Source: Pseudomonadota bacterium
GTDB lineage: Bacteria > Pseudomonadota > Alphaproteobacteria > Rhizobiales > Phreatobacteraceae
NCBI GenBank assembly: GCA_020161695.1
Contig: JAIUOO010000002.1
Coordinates: 124,001 to 188,000, forward strand
Length of the DNA stretch: 64,000 bases
Direction of reading: 5' to 3'
Notes under the pieces: generated by a model
Told to the model about the DNA's origin: nothing
Databases searched by the model: none
Seen by the model: only the letters and a program-made list of their open reading frames with translations
Translations under genes and position numbers: made by a program
Shown: piece after piece, positions 41,747 to 50,348 of the stretch
How the letters are laid out: each line of letters starts with the position of its first letter
Position numbering within the stretch: position 1 is the stretch's first letter

Positions 41747-42477
41747 AAACGCGCAACGGCCGCGAACCAGGCAAGACGGCGGCGGCGGTCGAACCGGAAT
41801 CGCTCTCGGCCGAAGTGGTGGTCCGTCTCGAGGAAGAGATCCTCAAGGGCGTCAGGATGCCGGGCGACCGGCTGGACGAGCGTCAACTTGCCGAGCAGTT
41901 CGGCATGTCGCGAACCCCGGTGCGCGAGGCCCTCCAGCGCCTTGCCGCCAGCGGCCTCGTCATCTCGCGTGGGCGCCAGGGCCTGCAGGTCGCGCACCTC
42001 TCGCTGGCCGACCTTCTCGATGCCTTCAGCGTCGTCGCCGAACTCGAAGCGCTCGCCGCCTACCAGGCCGCGCGGCGCATCACGGCCGATCAGCGGGTCA
42101 GGCTGCAGACTGCGCACGATGCCTGCGAGGCTGCCAGCCTCGCCAACGACGTTTCGCCGTTCTACGAGGCGAACCTCGCCTTCCACGAGACCGTTGCAGC
42201 TGCGAGCCACAACCGCATCCTGCAGGAAGAGCTTCGCCGCCTGACGCTGAAGATCTCGCCATACCGCCGGACGATCACCTACCAGCCGGGGCGCATGGTT
42301 TCGTCGATCCCCGAGCACGGCGAGGTCATGGATGCGATCTTCAAGGGCGATGGCGCGCGCGCCAGCCGCGTCATGCGAGGCCACGTCACGCTGCTCGGCG
42401 AAGGCCTGTCGGACCTGCTGCATTTCCTGCGCTTCTCCGACCAGAAGCTGATCCCGGAATTCGCGATCAACGACTAG
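41743..42477 (+). CDS. GntR family transcriptional regulator, FCD domain
   Basis: 244-residue regulator. The winged helix is at about residues 25-90 (RLDERQLAEQFGMSRTPVREAL), then an all-helical FCD ligand domain at about 95-230 with the metal-site histidines in NLAFHETV, IPEHGEVM and MRGHV. Regulators of this group usually repress a catabolic operon until a carboxylate ligand appears. Its ATG overlaps the permease stop, so it is part of the importer operon and is the best candidate to read the CTGGCATAAT sites at 33104, 39804 and 39919. That link is inference. Confidence 0.92.
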   Translation: MKTRNGREPGKTAAAVEPESLSAEVVVRLEEEILKGVRMPGDRLDERQLAEQFGMSRTPVREALQRLAASGLVISRGRQGLQVAHLSLADLLDAFSVVAELEALAAYQAARRITADQRVRLQTAHDACEAASLANDVSPFYEANLAFHETVAAASHNRILQEELRRLTLKISPYRRTITYQPGRMVSSIPEHGEVMDAIFKGDGARASRVMRGHVTLLGEGLSDLLHFLRFSDQKLIPEFAIND

Positions 42478-42829
42478 GGCGGACTGACCGCTCTTGCGAA
42501 CCGCCGGACAGATCGCGCCGGACGGCACAGACGCGCCTGCACTGCGACGAGCCACGGGCGCTATCGCGTCGGCTGCACGCCCTCCATCGCCCCCTGTGCC
42601 GCCCCGCACGCACCTCCGCCTCTCATTGAGGCGCGCGCCAACGCGCCGTGAGTCGGCATGCGCCCCTCAGGCCGCCATGTCCGGTTGCATCGAAAATATC
42701 CGACATTATTGAAAATAGCATATTGCCAAGCAGGCGGTGCGCTGGATAGCGTTGCGTCAAAGCCCGGCGATCCGCGCCGACAAGAAACGTCAACGTCGGG
42801 CGCGGGAGCGCCGTCCTGGGAGGACAATC
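42478..42829. other. Intergenic region upstream of TRAP operon
   Basis: 352 bp with no gene. An AT-rich stretch at about 42685-42727 contains GAAAATA twice (42692-42698 and 42711-42717), the likely promoter/operator zone of the TRAP operon that starts at 42830. I could not place -35 and -10 boxes with confidence. Confidence 0.45.
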
Positions 42830-43849
42830 ATGATCACTCGCCGCCGGGCCCTTGCCGGGCTTGCCGCCACCCCCGTCCTGGCCGCACCGAGTCTGCTTCT
42901 CGGCCAGGGCATCCAGGAGCGCACCATCCGCTGGGGGCACCTGAACAATACCGACCATCCCACGAGCTTCGGCGTGAAGAAGTTCGGCGAGGTCCTGCTG
43001 CAGAAGAGCGGCGGCAAGATGCGGGTCCGCGAGTTCGCGGCATCGCAGCTCGGCAACGAGATGCAGCAGCAGAGCGCCGTGCGCGGCGGCACGCAGGAGG
43101 TGATCTCCGCTTCCACGACGTCCCTTGCCACCGTGGTCAAGGACTTCGGCCTGCTGGACTTTCCCTTCATCGTTGCCAATGTCGGGCAGGCGGAGAGCCT
43201 CATCCTCGGCGATTTCGGCAAGGACCTGCTGAAGCTCCTGCCCGAGAAGGACATGATCGGCCTCGGCTACTGGGGCCTCGGCTTCCGCAATGTGACCAAC
43301 AGCGTCCGTCCGATCGCCAAGGTGGAGGACTTCCGCGGCCTGAAGCTGCGCGTCATCCCGAACCCCGTCTATCTCGAGACCTTCCGCGCCTTCGGCGCCA
43401 ACCCGGTGCCGATGAACTTCGCCGAGCTCTACACGGCGCTGGAAACGAAGACCGTGGACGGACAGGAAAACCCCTACGCGGTGACGCTCTCCAACAAGTT
43501 CTTCGAGGTGCAGAAATTCGTCTCCTCGACCAACCACACCTACACGCAGAACATCATCACGGTGAGCAAGCGCTTCTGGGACCGGCTGTCCGAGCAGGAG
43601 CGCGCCCTGATGACCGAGACCTATCAGGAGACGCGGGACTACCAGAAGGACCAGACGCGGATCGCATCCGAGAAGGCGCTCGACGAACTGAAGGCCCGCG
43701 GCATGCAGTTCACCGACGTTGCCCCCGCAGAGCTCGGACGCATGCGCGACGCCATCAAACCCGTCGTCGACAAGTTCTCGGCCGAGTTCGATCCGGCGCG
43801 CGTCCGCCAGTTCAACGGCGAACTGCAGCGCATCCAGGCGATCAACTGA
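42830..43849 (+). CDS. TRAP transporter substrate-binding protein (DctP)
   Basis: 339-residue periplasmic binding protein. A leader with a Tat-like twin-arginine (TRRRALAGLAATPVLAAPSL) precedes a mature domain with the DctP features FGVKKFGEVLLQKSGGKMRV, then the conserved Arg-containing FRGLKLRVIPNPV (carboxylate-binding Arg) and NPYAVTLSNKFFEVQKF. It binds a carboxylate solute and hands it to the DctQ and DctM proteins encoded next. ATG 42830 has a GGGAGGA ribosome site. The following aroQ, quiC and shikimate dehydrogenase genes make quinate or shikimate the likely ligand. Confidence 0.92.
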   Translation: MITRRRALAGLAATPVLAAPSLLLGQGIQERTIRWGHLNNTDHPTSFGVKKFGEVLLQKSGGKMRVREFAASQLGNEMQQQSAVRGGTQEVISASTTSLATVVKDFGLLDFPFIVANVGQAESLILGDFGKDLLKLLPEKDMIGLGYWGLGFRNVTNSVRPIAKVEDFRGLKLRVIPNPVYLETFRAFGANPVPMNFAELYTALETKTVDGQENPYAVTLSNKFFEVQKFVSSTNHTYTQNIITVSKRFWDRLSEQERALMTETYQETRDYQKDQTRIASEKALDELKARGMQFTDVAPAELGRMRDAIKPVVDKFSAEFDPARVRQFNGELQRIQAIN

Positions 43850-43920
43850 CGGCCCGGCCACACACCCGCCTTGCCGGTTGATCCGGCGAGGCGCCTTCTT
43901 CCAGCTGGGGTTCTCGCCGC

Positions 43921-44439
43921 ATGGACATGCTCGCCCGGGCGATCGACCTATATTGCCGCCTCACGAAAGTGCTCGCCGTCGCCTGCCTAGCGCTGATGGT
44001 CGTGCTGGTCTTCGGCAATGTCGTCCTGCGCTATGGCTTCAACTCCGGCATCGTCGTGTCGGAGGAGCTGTCACGCTGGCTGCTGGTCTGGCTGACCTTC
44101 TTCGGGGCCATCGTCGCCCTGCGGGAGCACAAGCATCTGGGCGTCGATACGCTGGTCCAGCGCCTGCCACGGCCGCTGAAGCTCACCTGCTTCATCGTCA
44201 GCTACCTGCTCATGATCTACGCCAGCTACCTGCTGATGAACGGCAGCTGGCAGCAGATGCTGATCACCGCCGGCGACCGGGCGCCAGCGACCTCCCTTTC
44301 GGTCGGCATCTTCTACGCCTCTGGCGTGGTGTTCGGCACATCGGCGCTGGTCATCCTGCTCCATGACCTCCTGCGCGTGCTGCTCGGGCGGGCGAGCGAG
44401 AGCGAGCTGATCGCGGTCAGGGAGTCCGAGGAAGGGTGA
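43921..44439 (+). CDS. TRAP transporter small permease (DctQ)
   Basis: 172-residue inner-membrane subunit with four hydrophobic segments. The DctQ signature SEELSRWLLVWLTFFGAIVA is in the second segment, followed by REHKHLGVDTLV. It lies 71 bp behind the binding-protein gene and 31 bp before the large permease gene. ATG 43921 has only a weak ribosome site. Its acidic C-terminus ends RESEEG. Normal length. Confidence 0.9.
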   Translation: MDMLARAIDLYCRLTKVLAVACLALMVVLVFGNVVLRYGFNSGIVVSEELSRWLLVWLTFFGAIVALREHKHLGVDTLVQRLPRPLKLTCFIVSYLLMIYASYLLMNGSWQQMLITAGDRAPATSLSVGIFYASGVVFGTSALVILLHDLLRVLLGRASESELIAVRESEEG

Positions 44440-44470
44440 GCTGCGGCGAGCCCATCGGAATGTGCCCTTC

Positions 44471-45754
44471 ATGACCATCGCCATCTTCACCTTCTCGCTC
44501 CTCGGCGCCATGGCGATCGGCATGCCCATCGCCTATGCCCTGCTCATCTGCGGCGTCGCCCTGATGGTGTCGCTCGACATATTCGATGCCCAGATCGTCG
44601 CGCAGAACGTCATCAACGGCGCCGACAGCTTCCCCCTCATGGCCGTGCCTTTCTTCCTCCTGGCTGGCGAGCTGATGAACCGGGGCGGGCTGGCGTCGCG
44701 CATCGTCAATGTCGCCATCGCGCTGGTCGGCCACCTGCGCGGCGGTCTCGGCTATGTCGCGATCCTTGCCTCCTGCATCCTCTCGTCGCTTTCGGGCTCG
44801 GCGGCGGCGGATGCGGCGGCACTCGCCGCGCTGGTCGTGCCGATGATGGTCGCCGCCGGCCACAGCAAGCGGCACTCGGCCGGCCTCGTCGCGGCCAGCG
44901 GCGTCATCGGTCCCGTGATCCCGCCGAGCATCGGCTTCGTGCTGTTCGGCGTGGTCGGCAACGTCTCCATCTCCAAGCTGTTCCTGGCCGGAATCGTGCC
45001 CGGCCTGCTGATCGGCCTCGGCCTCTGCGTCGCCTGGTGGTGGGTGGTGCGCAACGAGCGGGTGGAACAGCCGCCGCCACGCCAGTCCGGCGGGCAGGTC
45101 GCGAGAGCGGTTCTCGACGGCTTTTGGGCCCTGCTCCTGCCCGGCATCATCATCGTAGGTTTGCGCTTCGGCATCTTCACGCCAACCGAGGCCGGCGCGG
45201 TCGTCGCGGTCTATTCGCTGGTCGTCGCGATGTTCATCTACCGCGAACTGAAATGGAGCGACCTCTACGAGGTCTTCGCCACGGCCGCCGTGACGACCGG
45301 CGTGGTGATGTTTCTGGTCGCCGCAGCCCTTGTGTCGTCGTGGCTGATCACGGTCGCCGAGATCTCGCAGCAGGTGGTCGACCTCCTCAAGCCCTTCATG
45401 GGCAACCAGACATTGCTGCTGATCGCCATCATGGTGCTGGTCGTCATCGTCGGCACGGCGCTCGACATGACGCCGACCATCCTGATCCTGACGCCGGTGC
45501 TGATGCCGATCGTTCGCGAGGCCGGCATCGACCCCGTCTATTTCGGCGTTCTCTTCATCATCAACAACTCGATCGGGCTGGTCACGCCACCTGTCGGCGT
45601 GGTGCTCAACGTCGTCTGCGGCGTCGCAAAGATCAGCATGGAGGAGATCATCAAGGGCGTGACGCCGTTCATGATCGCCCAGCTGATCGTCCTGCTCCTG
45701 CTCGTGCTCTTCCCGGTCCTCGTCATGGGGCCGGCGAGATTCCTTGCCGGCTGA
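44471..45754 (+). CDS. TRAP transporter large permease (DctM)
   Basis: 427-residue inner-membrane subunit that forms the Na+-coupled transport pathway. DctM landmarks: FPLMAVPFFLLAGELMNRGG, SSLSGSAAADAAAL, GPVIPPSIGFVLFG, FTPTEAGAVVAVYSL and INNSIGLVTPPVGVVLNV. About 12 hydrophobic segments and normal length, unlike the long form at 18421. ATG 44471 is chosen; GTG 44462 is in frame too. Follows dctP and dctQ; aroQ starts 39 bp downstream on the same strand, so transport and metabolism are probably co-transcribed. Confidence 0.92.
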   Translation: MTIAIFTFSLLGAMAIGMPIAYALLICGVALMVSLDIFDAQIVAQNVINGADSFPLMAVPFFLLAGELMNRGGLASRIVNVAIALVGHLRGGLGYVAILASCILSSLSGSAAADAAALAALVVPMMVAAGHSKRHSAGLVAASGVIGPVIPPSIGFVLFGVVGNVSISKLFLAGIVPGLLIGLGLCVAWWWVVRNERVEQPPPRQSGGQVARAVLDGFWALLLPGIIIVGLRFGIFTPTEAGAVVAVYSLVVAMFIYRELKWSDLYEVFATAAVTTGVVMFLVAAALVSSWLITVAEISQQVVDLLKPFMGNQTLLLIAIMVLVVIVGTALDMTPTILILTPVLMPIVREAGIDPVYFGVLFIINNSIGLVTPPVGVVLNVVCGVAKISMEEIIKGVTPFMIAQLIVLLLLVLFPVLVMGPARFLAG

Positions 45755-45793
45755 TCATTCAGCCGGGTTCTCGACCCGCCCACTGGACGCGCC

Positions 45794-46240
45794 ATGCCCT
45801 ATCGCCTGAGCATCATCAACGGACCAAACCTCAACATGCTCGGCACGCGCGAACCGGCGATCTACGGCCGCACGACGCTCGCGGAAATCGAGCAAGCCTG
45901 TCGCAAGCGCGCGGAGGAGCGCGGCGCCACGCTGCTGTTTCGCCAGAGCAACGGCGAGGGCGCGCTCGTCGACCTGATCCAGGCGGCGCGCGAGGAGGCC
46001 GACGCCGTGATCATCAACCCCGCCGGCTACTCCTTCCATTCGGTGCCGATCCTCGATGCCATGAAGATATTCGAGGGTCCGGTCATCGAGCTGCATCTCA
46101 CCAATATCCACGCGCGCGACGAGTTGCACCGGCACTCGATCACGTCCACGGCGGCGACGGCGGTGATCTGCGGGCTCGGCCCCTACGGCTATCTCGCGGC
46201 CATGGATGCCGCCCTTCACCTTCTGGAACAGAAGCGATGA
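45794..46240 (+). CDS. aroQ: Type II 3-dehydroquinate dehydratase
   Basis: 148-residue flavodoxin-like enzyme that interconverts 3-dehydroquinate and 3-dehydroshikimate. Catalytic residues: R19 and Y24 in LGTREPAIYG, H105 in LTNIHARDELHRHS, and the substrate loop SNGEGALVD. The family name is aroQ; in this setting (TRAP importer, QuiC-type dehydratase) it most likely works in the catabolic direction, as QuiB/QutE-like enzymes do. The next gene's ATG overlaps its stop (ATGA). Length normal. Confidence 0.94.
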   Translation: MPYRLSIINGPNLNMLGTREPAIYGRTTLAEIEQACRKRAEERGATLLFRQSNGEGALVDLIQAAREEADAVIINPAGYSFHSVPILDAMKIFEGPVIELHLTNIHARDELHRHSITSTAATAVICGLGPYGYLAAMDAALHLLEQKR

Positions 46241-46854
46241 AGGCCGGTCAGGGGTTCCTCGCCATCTGGAGCGATGTCGAACCGGAGCGGGAGACGGACT
46301 ACCTGCACTGGCTGATCCGGGAGCATACGCAGGAGCGCGTATCGATCCCCGGCTTTCTCGGCGTACGCGTCTTCCGCAGCCGCAACGCTGCCGTCCGGCG
46401 CTATTTCATCCTCTACACGCTGACCGAAAGCGGCGTGATGGGGAGCCCGGCCTATGTCGAGCGGCTGAATGCGCCGACCCCGTGGTCGCAGAGGATCATG
46501 CCCATGCTCGGCAATTTCCGGCGCGGCGGCGGCACGGTGACGATCCGGCACGGCAGCGGTTTCGGGGCGGCCGTCGCACCCGTCCTCCTGGCGGAGGACG
46601 ACGCGTCCCGGGCATTGACGCGGGCGGCTGAGATCGCGGCGCACGATCGCCTCGTCGCGGCATCGCTCCTTTCGGTGGACGGCGCGGGTACCGCCATCAG
46701 GACCAACGAGAAGTCGCTCCGCACCGGCGACCGCAGCTTCGACACGCTGCTGCTCGCGGAAGCCGTCGATGCGGCCGCCCTGACCACGACGCTCGGAGAT
46801 GTCGAGCTGTTCGATCAGGTCTTCGCGCTGGACAAGGCGCAACTGGCATCCTGA
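46237..46854 (+). CDS. Uncharacterised protein of the quinate/shikimate island
   Basis: 205-residue protein I cannot assign to a named function. The first half (FLAIWSDVEPERETDYLHWL, then REHTQERVSIPGFLGVRVF and RYFILYTL) resembles the N-terminal half of dimeric alpha/beta-barrel (EthD/DUF4286-like) proteins, which bind or act on small organic acids; the second half looks like a repeat of that fold. No signal peptide. It is translationally coupled to aroQ by a 4-bp overlap and convergent with the QuiC gene, which ends 16 bp away. A role in the same pathway is inferred from coupling. Confidence 0.78.
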   Translation: MKAGQGFLAIWSDVEPERETDYLHWLIREHTQERVSIPGFLGVRVFRSRNAAVRRYFILYTLTESGVMGSPAYVERLNAPTPWSQRIMPMLGNFRRGGGTVTIRHGSGFGAAVAPVLLAEDDASRALTRAAEIAAHDRLVAASLLSVDGAGTAIRTNEKSLRTGDRSFDTLLLAEAVDAAALTTTLGDVELFDQVFALDKAQLAS

Positions 46855-46870
46855 AGACCGGCTGGCAGGC

Positions 46871-48760
46871 TCAAAGCCTCGGAATCGTCACCGGCGGGAG
46901 GCTGCGTTTCTGGGCGGCGATGCGGAACGGCGCATTGGGAGCGCCATAGCCGGCATAGCCTCGCCGCTCGACGATCTCGAAGAAGAACCCGTCGCTTCCC
47001 GCCCGGCCGTAGAGCTGGAAAAACTCGCCCTGCGCATCGCGGTCGTACAGGATCGCCGCCTGTTCGAGCCGCGCGACCATCTCCTCGTCAAGACCGAAGC
47101 GCGCCGCGAGGTCCGGATAGTAGTTCGACGAGACGCGCAGCGGCTCGAAGCCGTTCGCCGCCAGCGCCGCGGCCGTGCGCCTGATGTCGCGTGTCGAGAA
47201 GGCGATGTGCTGGATGCCCGCGCCGAAGAGCTCGTTGACGAAATGGCCGGCCAGCGTGCGACGGTTCTCGGCACCGTTGAGGGTCAGGCGCAGGCCGCCG
47301 CCCTCGTTCTCGATGACCTGGCTGCGCACCAGGCCGGCTGGGTCGACGACATCGACCATGGGCAGTTTCCGGACATCGAAAAGCGATGTGTAGAACAGCA
47401 GCGAGGTCAGCAGCTCGTCGACGAACATGGTCTGCGCGACATGATCGATGCGTTCGAGCCCGGCATCGCCGCTGCGCGCCGGGTCGTCGCAGCCGATGAA
47501 CTCGTGCTCCCACAGCCCCACCAGCTTCGGCGAGCGATCGACGAAATAGATGACGCTGCCGCCGATTCCGCGGATCGCCGGCATGCGGATCTCACCGGGA
47601 TTGGGCTCCTGCTCGAACGGCTCGGCGCCGAGCGCCACGGCCCGTGCCAGCGTCGCCTCGGCATTGTCGACCTGAAGGCCGATCGCGTAGGCGGCGGCGC
47701 CATGAGCCAGGAACGCCGACCGCGCGAGGCCCTGCTGCTCGGTGTTGACGACGACGTTGATCTGGCCCTGCCGGTAGAGATCGACGGACTTGGAGCGGTG
47801 CCGCCCGGCCTTGCGAAAGCCGAGCGCGTGGAGATTTCCGCCGAGCTGTCCCGCCCGCGCCTCGTCCGCGGCGAACTCGACGAACTCGACCCCATGGACC
47901 ACCGACCTGTCGGGCAGCGGCGAGGCAGGAACCGTGGCGCGCGGCAGGTCGCGCGAGACCTGATCCATCAAGTGGAGCAGCGAGCGATGACCGTCCTTCG
48001 CAACGGCGCGGGCGGAGCCGCCGCGGAACTGGTCGTTGAAGATCTCGAGCGACAGGTAGCCGTCATAGCCGGTCGCGCAGACCGACCGGACGAAATCGCG
48101 GACTGGCAGGTCGCCCTCGCCCGGCATGTTGCGGAGATGCCGGCTCCAGTGCAGCAGGTCCATGTGGATCAGCGGCGCATCGGCGAGCTGGACGATGAAG
48201 ATCCTCTCGCCGGGGATGGACCGTATCGTCTCGGGATCGATCCCCTTGGCGAGTGAATGGAAACTGTCGAGCACGAGGCCGATGGCGGGATGATCGGCGC
48301 GCCGGACGATCTCCCAGGCATCGCGGTGGTCGTTGACATGCCGGCCCCAGCACAGCGCCTCGTAGCCGACGCGCAGGCCGCGTCGCGCGGCTCGTTCGCC
48401 AAGCTCGCGGAAATCGACGGCGGCACGATCGATGCCGCCGAGCGCGTGCGGGGAGACGCTGGAGCACACCAGCACCATCTCCGCGCCAAGAGCCTGCATG
48501 AGGTCGAATTTGCGTTCGGCGCGGTCGAAGGCCGCCTGCCGGTGCGGCTCGGGCAGCGTCTCGAAATCCCGGAACGGCTGGAACAGTGTCAGGGCCAGCC
48601 CGTGGTCGGCGATCATCCGCCTGACGGCCTCGGGCGTCTCGCCCGAGACGAGAAAGTCCTGCTCGAACAGTTCCAGCCCGTCGAACCCGGCTTCCGCAAT
48701 CGCCTTGATTTTGTCCGGCAAGATCCCGCTGACCGAGACCGTCGCGATCGATGTCTTCAT
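46871..48760 (-). CDS. quiC: Bifunctional 3-dehydroshikimate dehydratase, QuiC type
   Basis: 629-residue two-domain protein like QuiC of Pseudomonas. The N-terminal half (1-280) is a TIM-barrel sugar-phosphate-isomerase-like domain with metal-site residues in FDGLELFEQDF, GLVLDSFHSL, IFIVQLADAP and GYLSLEIFNDQF; this part dehydrates 3-dehydroshikimate to protocatechuate. The C-terminal half (about 295-625) is a 4-hydroxyphenylpyruvate-dioxygenase-like (VOC) domain, with RIDHVAQTM, IQHIAFSTRDI and FFFEIVERRGY; its role in the family is unclear to me. ATG 48760 overlaps the stop of the shikimate dehydrogenase gene. Protocatechuate ring-cleavage genes are not in the window. Confidence 0.93.
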   Translation of the reverse strand: MKTSIATVSVSGILPDKIKAIAEAGFDGLELFEQDFLVSGETPEAVRRMIADHGLALTLFQPFRDFETLPEPHRQAAFDRAERKFDLMQALGAEMVLVCSSVSPHALGGIDRAAVDFRELGERAARRGLRVGYEALCWGRHVNDHRDAWEIVRRADHPAIGLVLDSFHSLAKGIDPETIRSIPGERIFIVQLADAPLIHMDLLHWSRHLRNMPGEGDLPVRDFVRSVCATGYDGYLSLEIFNDQFRGGSARAVAKDGHRSLLHLMDQVSRDLPRATVPASPLPDRSVVHGVEFVEFAADEARAGQLGGNLHALGFRKAGRHRSKSVDLYRQGQINVVVNTEQQGLARSAFLAHGAAAYAIGLQVDNAEATLARAVALGAEPFEQEPNPGEIRMPAIRGIGGSVIYFVDRSPKLVGLWEHEFIGCDDPARSGDAGLERIDHVAQTMFVDELLTSLLFYTSLFDVRKLPMVDVVDPAGLVRSQVIENEGGGLRLTLNGAENRRTLAGHFVNELFGAGIQHIAFSTRDIRRTAAALAANGFEPLRVSSNYYPDLAARFGLDEEMVARLEQAAILYDRDAQGEFFQLYGRAGSDGFFFEIVERRGYAGYGAPNAPFRIAAQKRSLPPVTIPRL

Positions 48761-49611
48761 GCGCCCGCCCCCGTCGGCACGGCTGCGCCCATGAGCTCGC
48801 GCCTGAGAATGTCGGGATCGACCGCGAGGCCGGAGAAGATGTGGAACGCGTCGATGCCCTGAAACAGGAAGAGGTCGAAGCCCGTCATGACGTCGATGCC
48901 GGCCGCGCGCGCCTCGCGGAGGAAGCCGGTCCATTCTGGCGTGTAGACGGCATCGAAGGCCCAGCGCCTGCCGGGCAATGCCGATGCGGGAATGGCATTG
49001 CCGCCGACCCCGTCCATCCCGAGAGGAGTGGCGTTGACGATGCCGTCCGCGCCGTCGGCAGCCGTGGCTATGTCACCGGCAATGGAAATGCGCATGCCGT
49101 TCGCCACGGGGCCTAGCGCCAGCGCGAGTTGCCGCGCGCGGCTTTCATCCGGGTCGCAGAGACGGAGTTCGCTGGCGCCAAGCCTTGCCAGCGCGAAGGC
49201 GATGGCCTTGCCGACGCCGCCTGCCCCGGCCATCGCGACGACACCCGGAGAGGCCTTGCCGAAACGGTGGAGGAAAGCCGCGACGAAGCCCGAGAAGTCG
49301 GTGTTGAAGCCGCGCAGCTCGGCGTCCTCGAACAGGATGGTGTTGCACGCGCCAAGCGCCGCCAGATCACGTGGCGGAGACGCGACGTGTTCCAGCACCC
49401 GCTCCTTGTAGGGGTAGGTGATATTGACGCCGCGGAAGCCCTTGTCCCCGCAAGCCGCGAGCACGTGGTCGAATGTGTCGCCAAGTTCGGGCGGAATCAG
49501 CGACTCATAGGTGACGTCGATGCCGCTGAGGCGGCCAGCCAGGCGATGAAGTTCGGGAGATCGCGAGCGCTGGATCTTGTCGCCGATCAGGCCGAGCCGT
49601 AGCGAAGGCAT
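48757..49611 (-). CDS. Shikimate/quinate dehydrogenase (AroE family)
   Basis: 284-residue AroE-family NAD(P)-dependent dehydrogenase. Substrate-site residues are visible in KIQRSRSPELHRLAG (the SxS motif), VNITYPYKERV (catalytic Lys) and FNTDFSGF (catalytic Asp); the nucleotide-binding loop is AGAGGVGKAIAFAL. Next to quiC and aroQ it is better read as a catabolic quinate or shikimate dehydrogenase than as the housekeeping aroE. The frame starts at TTG 49629, but ATG 49611 or 49614 fits the GGGAG ribosome site; I used 49611. Coupled to quiC by a 4-bp overlap. Confidence 0.9.
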   Translation of the reverse strand: MPSLRLGLIGDKIQRSRSPELHRLAGRLSGIDVTYESLIPPELGDTFDHVLAACGDKGFRGVNITYPYKERVLEHVASPPRDLAALGACNTILFEDAELRGFNTDFSGFVAAFLHRFGKASPGVVAMAGAGGVGKAIAFALARLGASELRLCDPDESRARQLALALGPVANGMRISIAGDIATAADGADGIVNATPLGMDGVGGNAIPASALPGRRWAFDAVYTPEWTGFLREARAAGIDVMTGFDLFLFQGIDAFHIFSGLAVDPDILRRELMGAAVPTGAGA

Positions 49612-49629
49612 CATAAGCTCCCGGCGCAA

Positions 49630-49665
49630 TGATTATCAGTCATAGCGCCGTTCGTATGATAATCA
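49630..49665. promoter_or_regulatory. Paired TGATTATCA / TGATAATCA sites
   Basis: Two 9-bp sites, TGATTATCA (49630-49638) and TGATAATCA (49657-49665), are inverted copies of one another, 27 bp apart, just upstream of the shikimate dehydrogenase start. TGAT-W-ATCA is a near-palindrome of the kind bound by GntR/FadR regulators; two GntR genes lie beside it. Confidence 0.45.
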
Positions 49666-49682
49666 AGAAAATCTATGATGCT

Positions 49683-50348
49683 CTAGCGAATAGCGCCCGT
49701 CCCCAGCGCGTGCTCGACGCCGCCTTGAATGTGGCGCGCCAGCAGGTCGCAGGCCGCGTCGGCGTCGCGGCGCAGCGCCGCCTCCTTCATCGCGAGGTGT
49801 TCGGCGGATGCGATCGCCCCGCGATAGCTGAGCGCGATCATCTGGTAGCGCAAATATCGCTCGAAGACGGTCGCATGTGCGTCCATCAGCACCTGCGACC
49901 CGCAGGCGGAGACGAGCGCCTGATGGAACAGCCAGTCATAGCGCTTCCAGAGATCGGTATCGGTCCGGTCCCCTTCCGCCATGCGCGCTTCCATCTGCGC
50001 CAGCTTGTGATGGGCGGAGATGACGCGCGCCTCCCAGTCGACGTCGCCCTGCGCGAAAGACTGGCGCAGGGCGTGCGTCTCCAGGAACTTCCGCAAGGCG
50101 GCGACATCCAGCAGATTCTCCACCGAGATCGGCATGACCTCGAAGCCGCGCTGCCCCTCCGCCAGCACGAGTTTCTCGGAGACCAGCCGGCTCAAGGTCT
50201 CGCGCAGGGTGCTGACGCTGGCGCCATAGTCCCGCCGCAGCACTTCCAGCTTCAGCTTCATGCCCGGCGGCAGAACGCCGGTGATGATGTCCGCGCGGAT
50301 GCGCCCATAGGCGCTCTCGCCGGCGGTCTGGAACAGGTTGTCGCTCAT
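49683..50348 (-). CDS. GntR family regulator, FCD domain (copy 1)
   Basis: 221-residue GntR/FadR-type regulator: winged helix at about 10-75 (SAYGRIRADIITGVLPPGMK, then SVSTLRETLSRL), FCD domain at about 80-215 with WKRYDWLFHQALVSACGS and FERYLRYQM. It is clearly a paralogue of the regulator encoded directly upstream: the two share RYDW.FH..L.SACGS and RYLRYQM blocks. Its ATG overlaps that gene's stop (ATGA). It precedes the shikimate dehydrogenase-quiC genes on the same strand with 71 bp between, holding the TGATWATCA pair. Probably controls the quinate/shikimate genes; inferred. Confidence 0.9.
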   Translation of the reverse strand: MSDNLFQTAGESAYGRIRADIITGVLPPGMKLKLEVLRRDYGASVSTLRETLSRLVSEKLVLAEGQRGFEVMPISVENLLDVAALRKFLETHALRQSFAQGDVDWEARVISAHHKLAQMEARMAEGDRTDTDLWKRYDWLFHQALVSACGSQVLMDAHATVFERYLRYQMIALSYRGAIASAEHLAMKEAALRRDADAACDLLARHIQGGVEHALGTGAIR

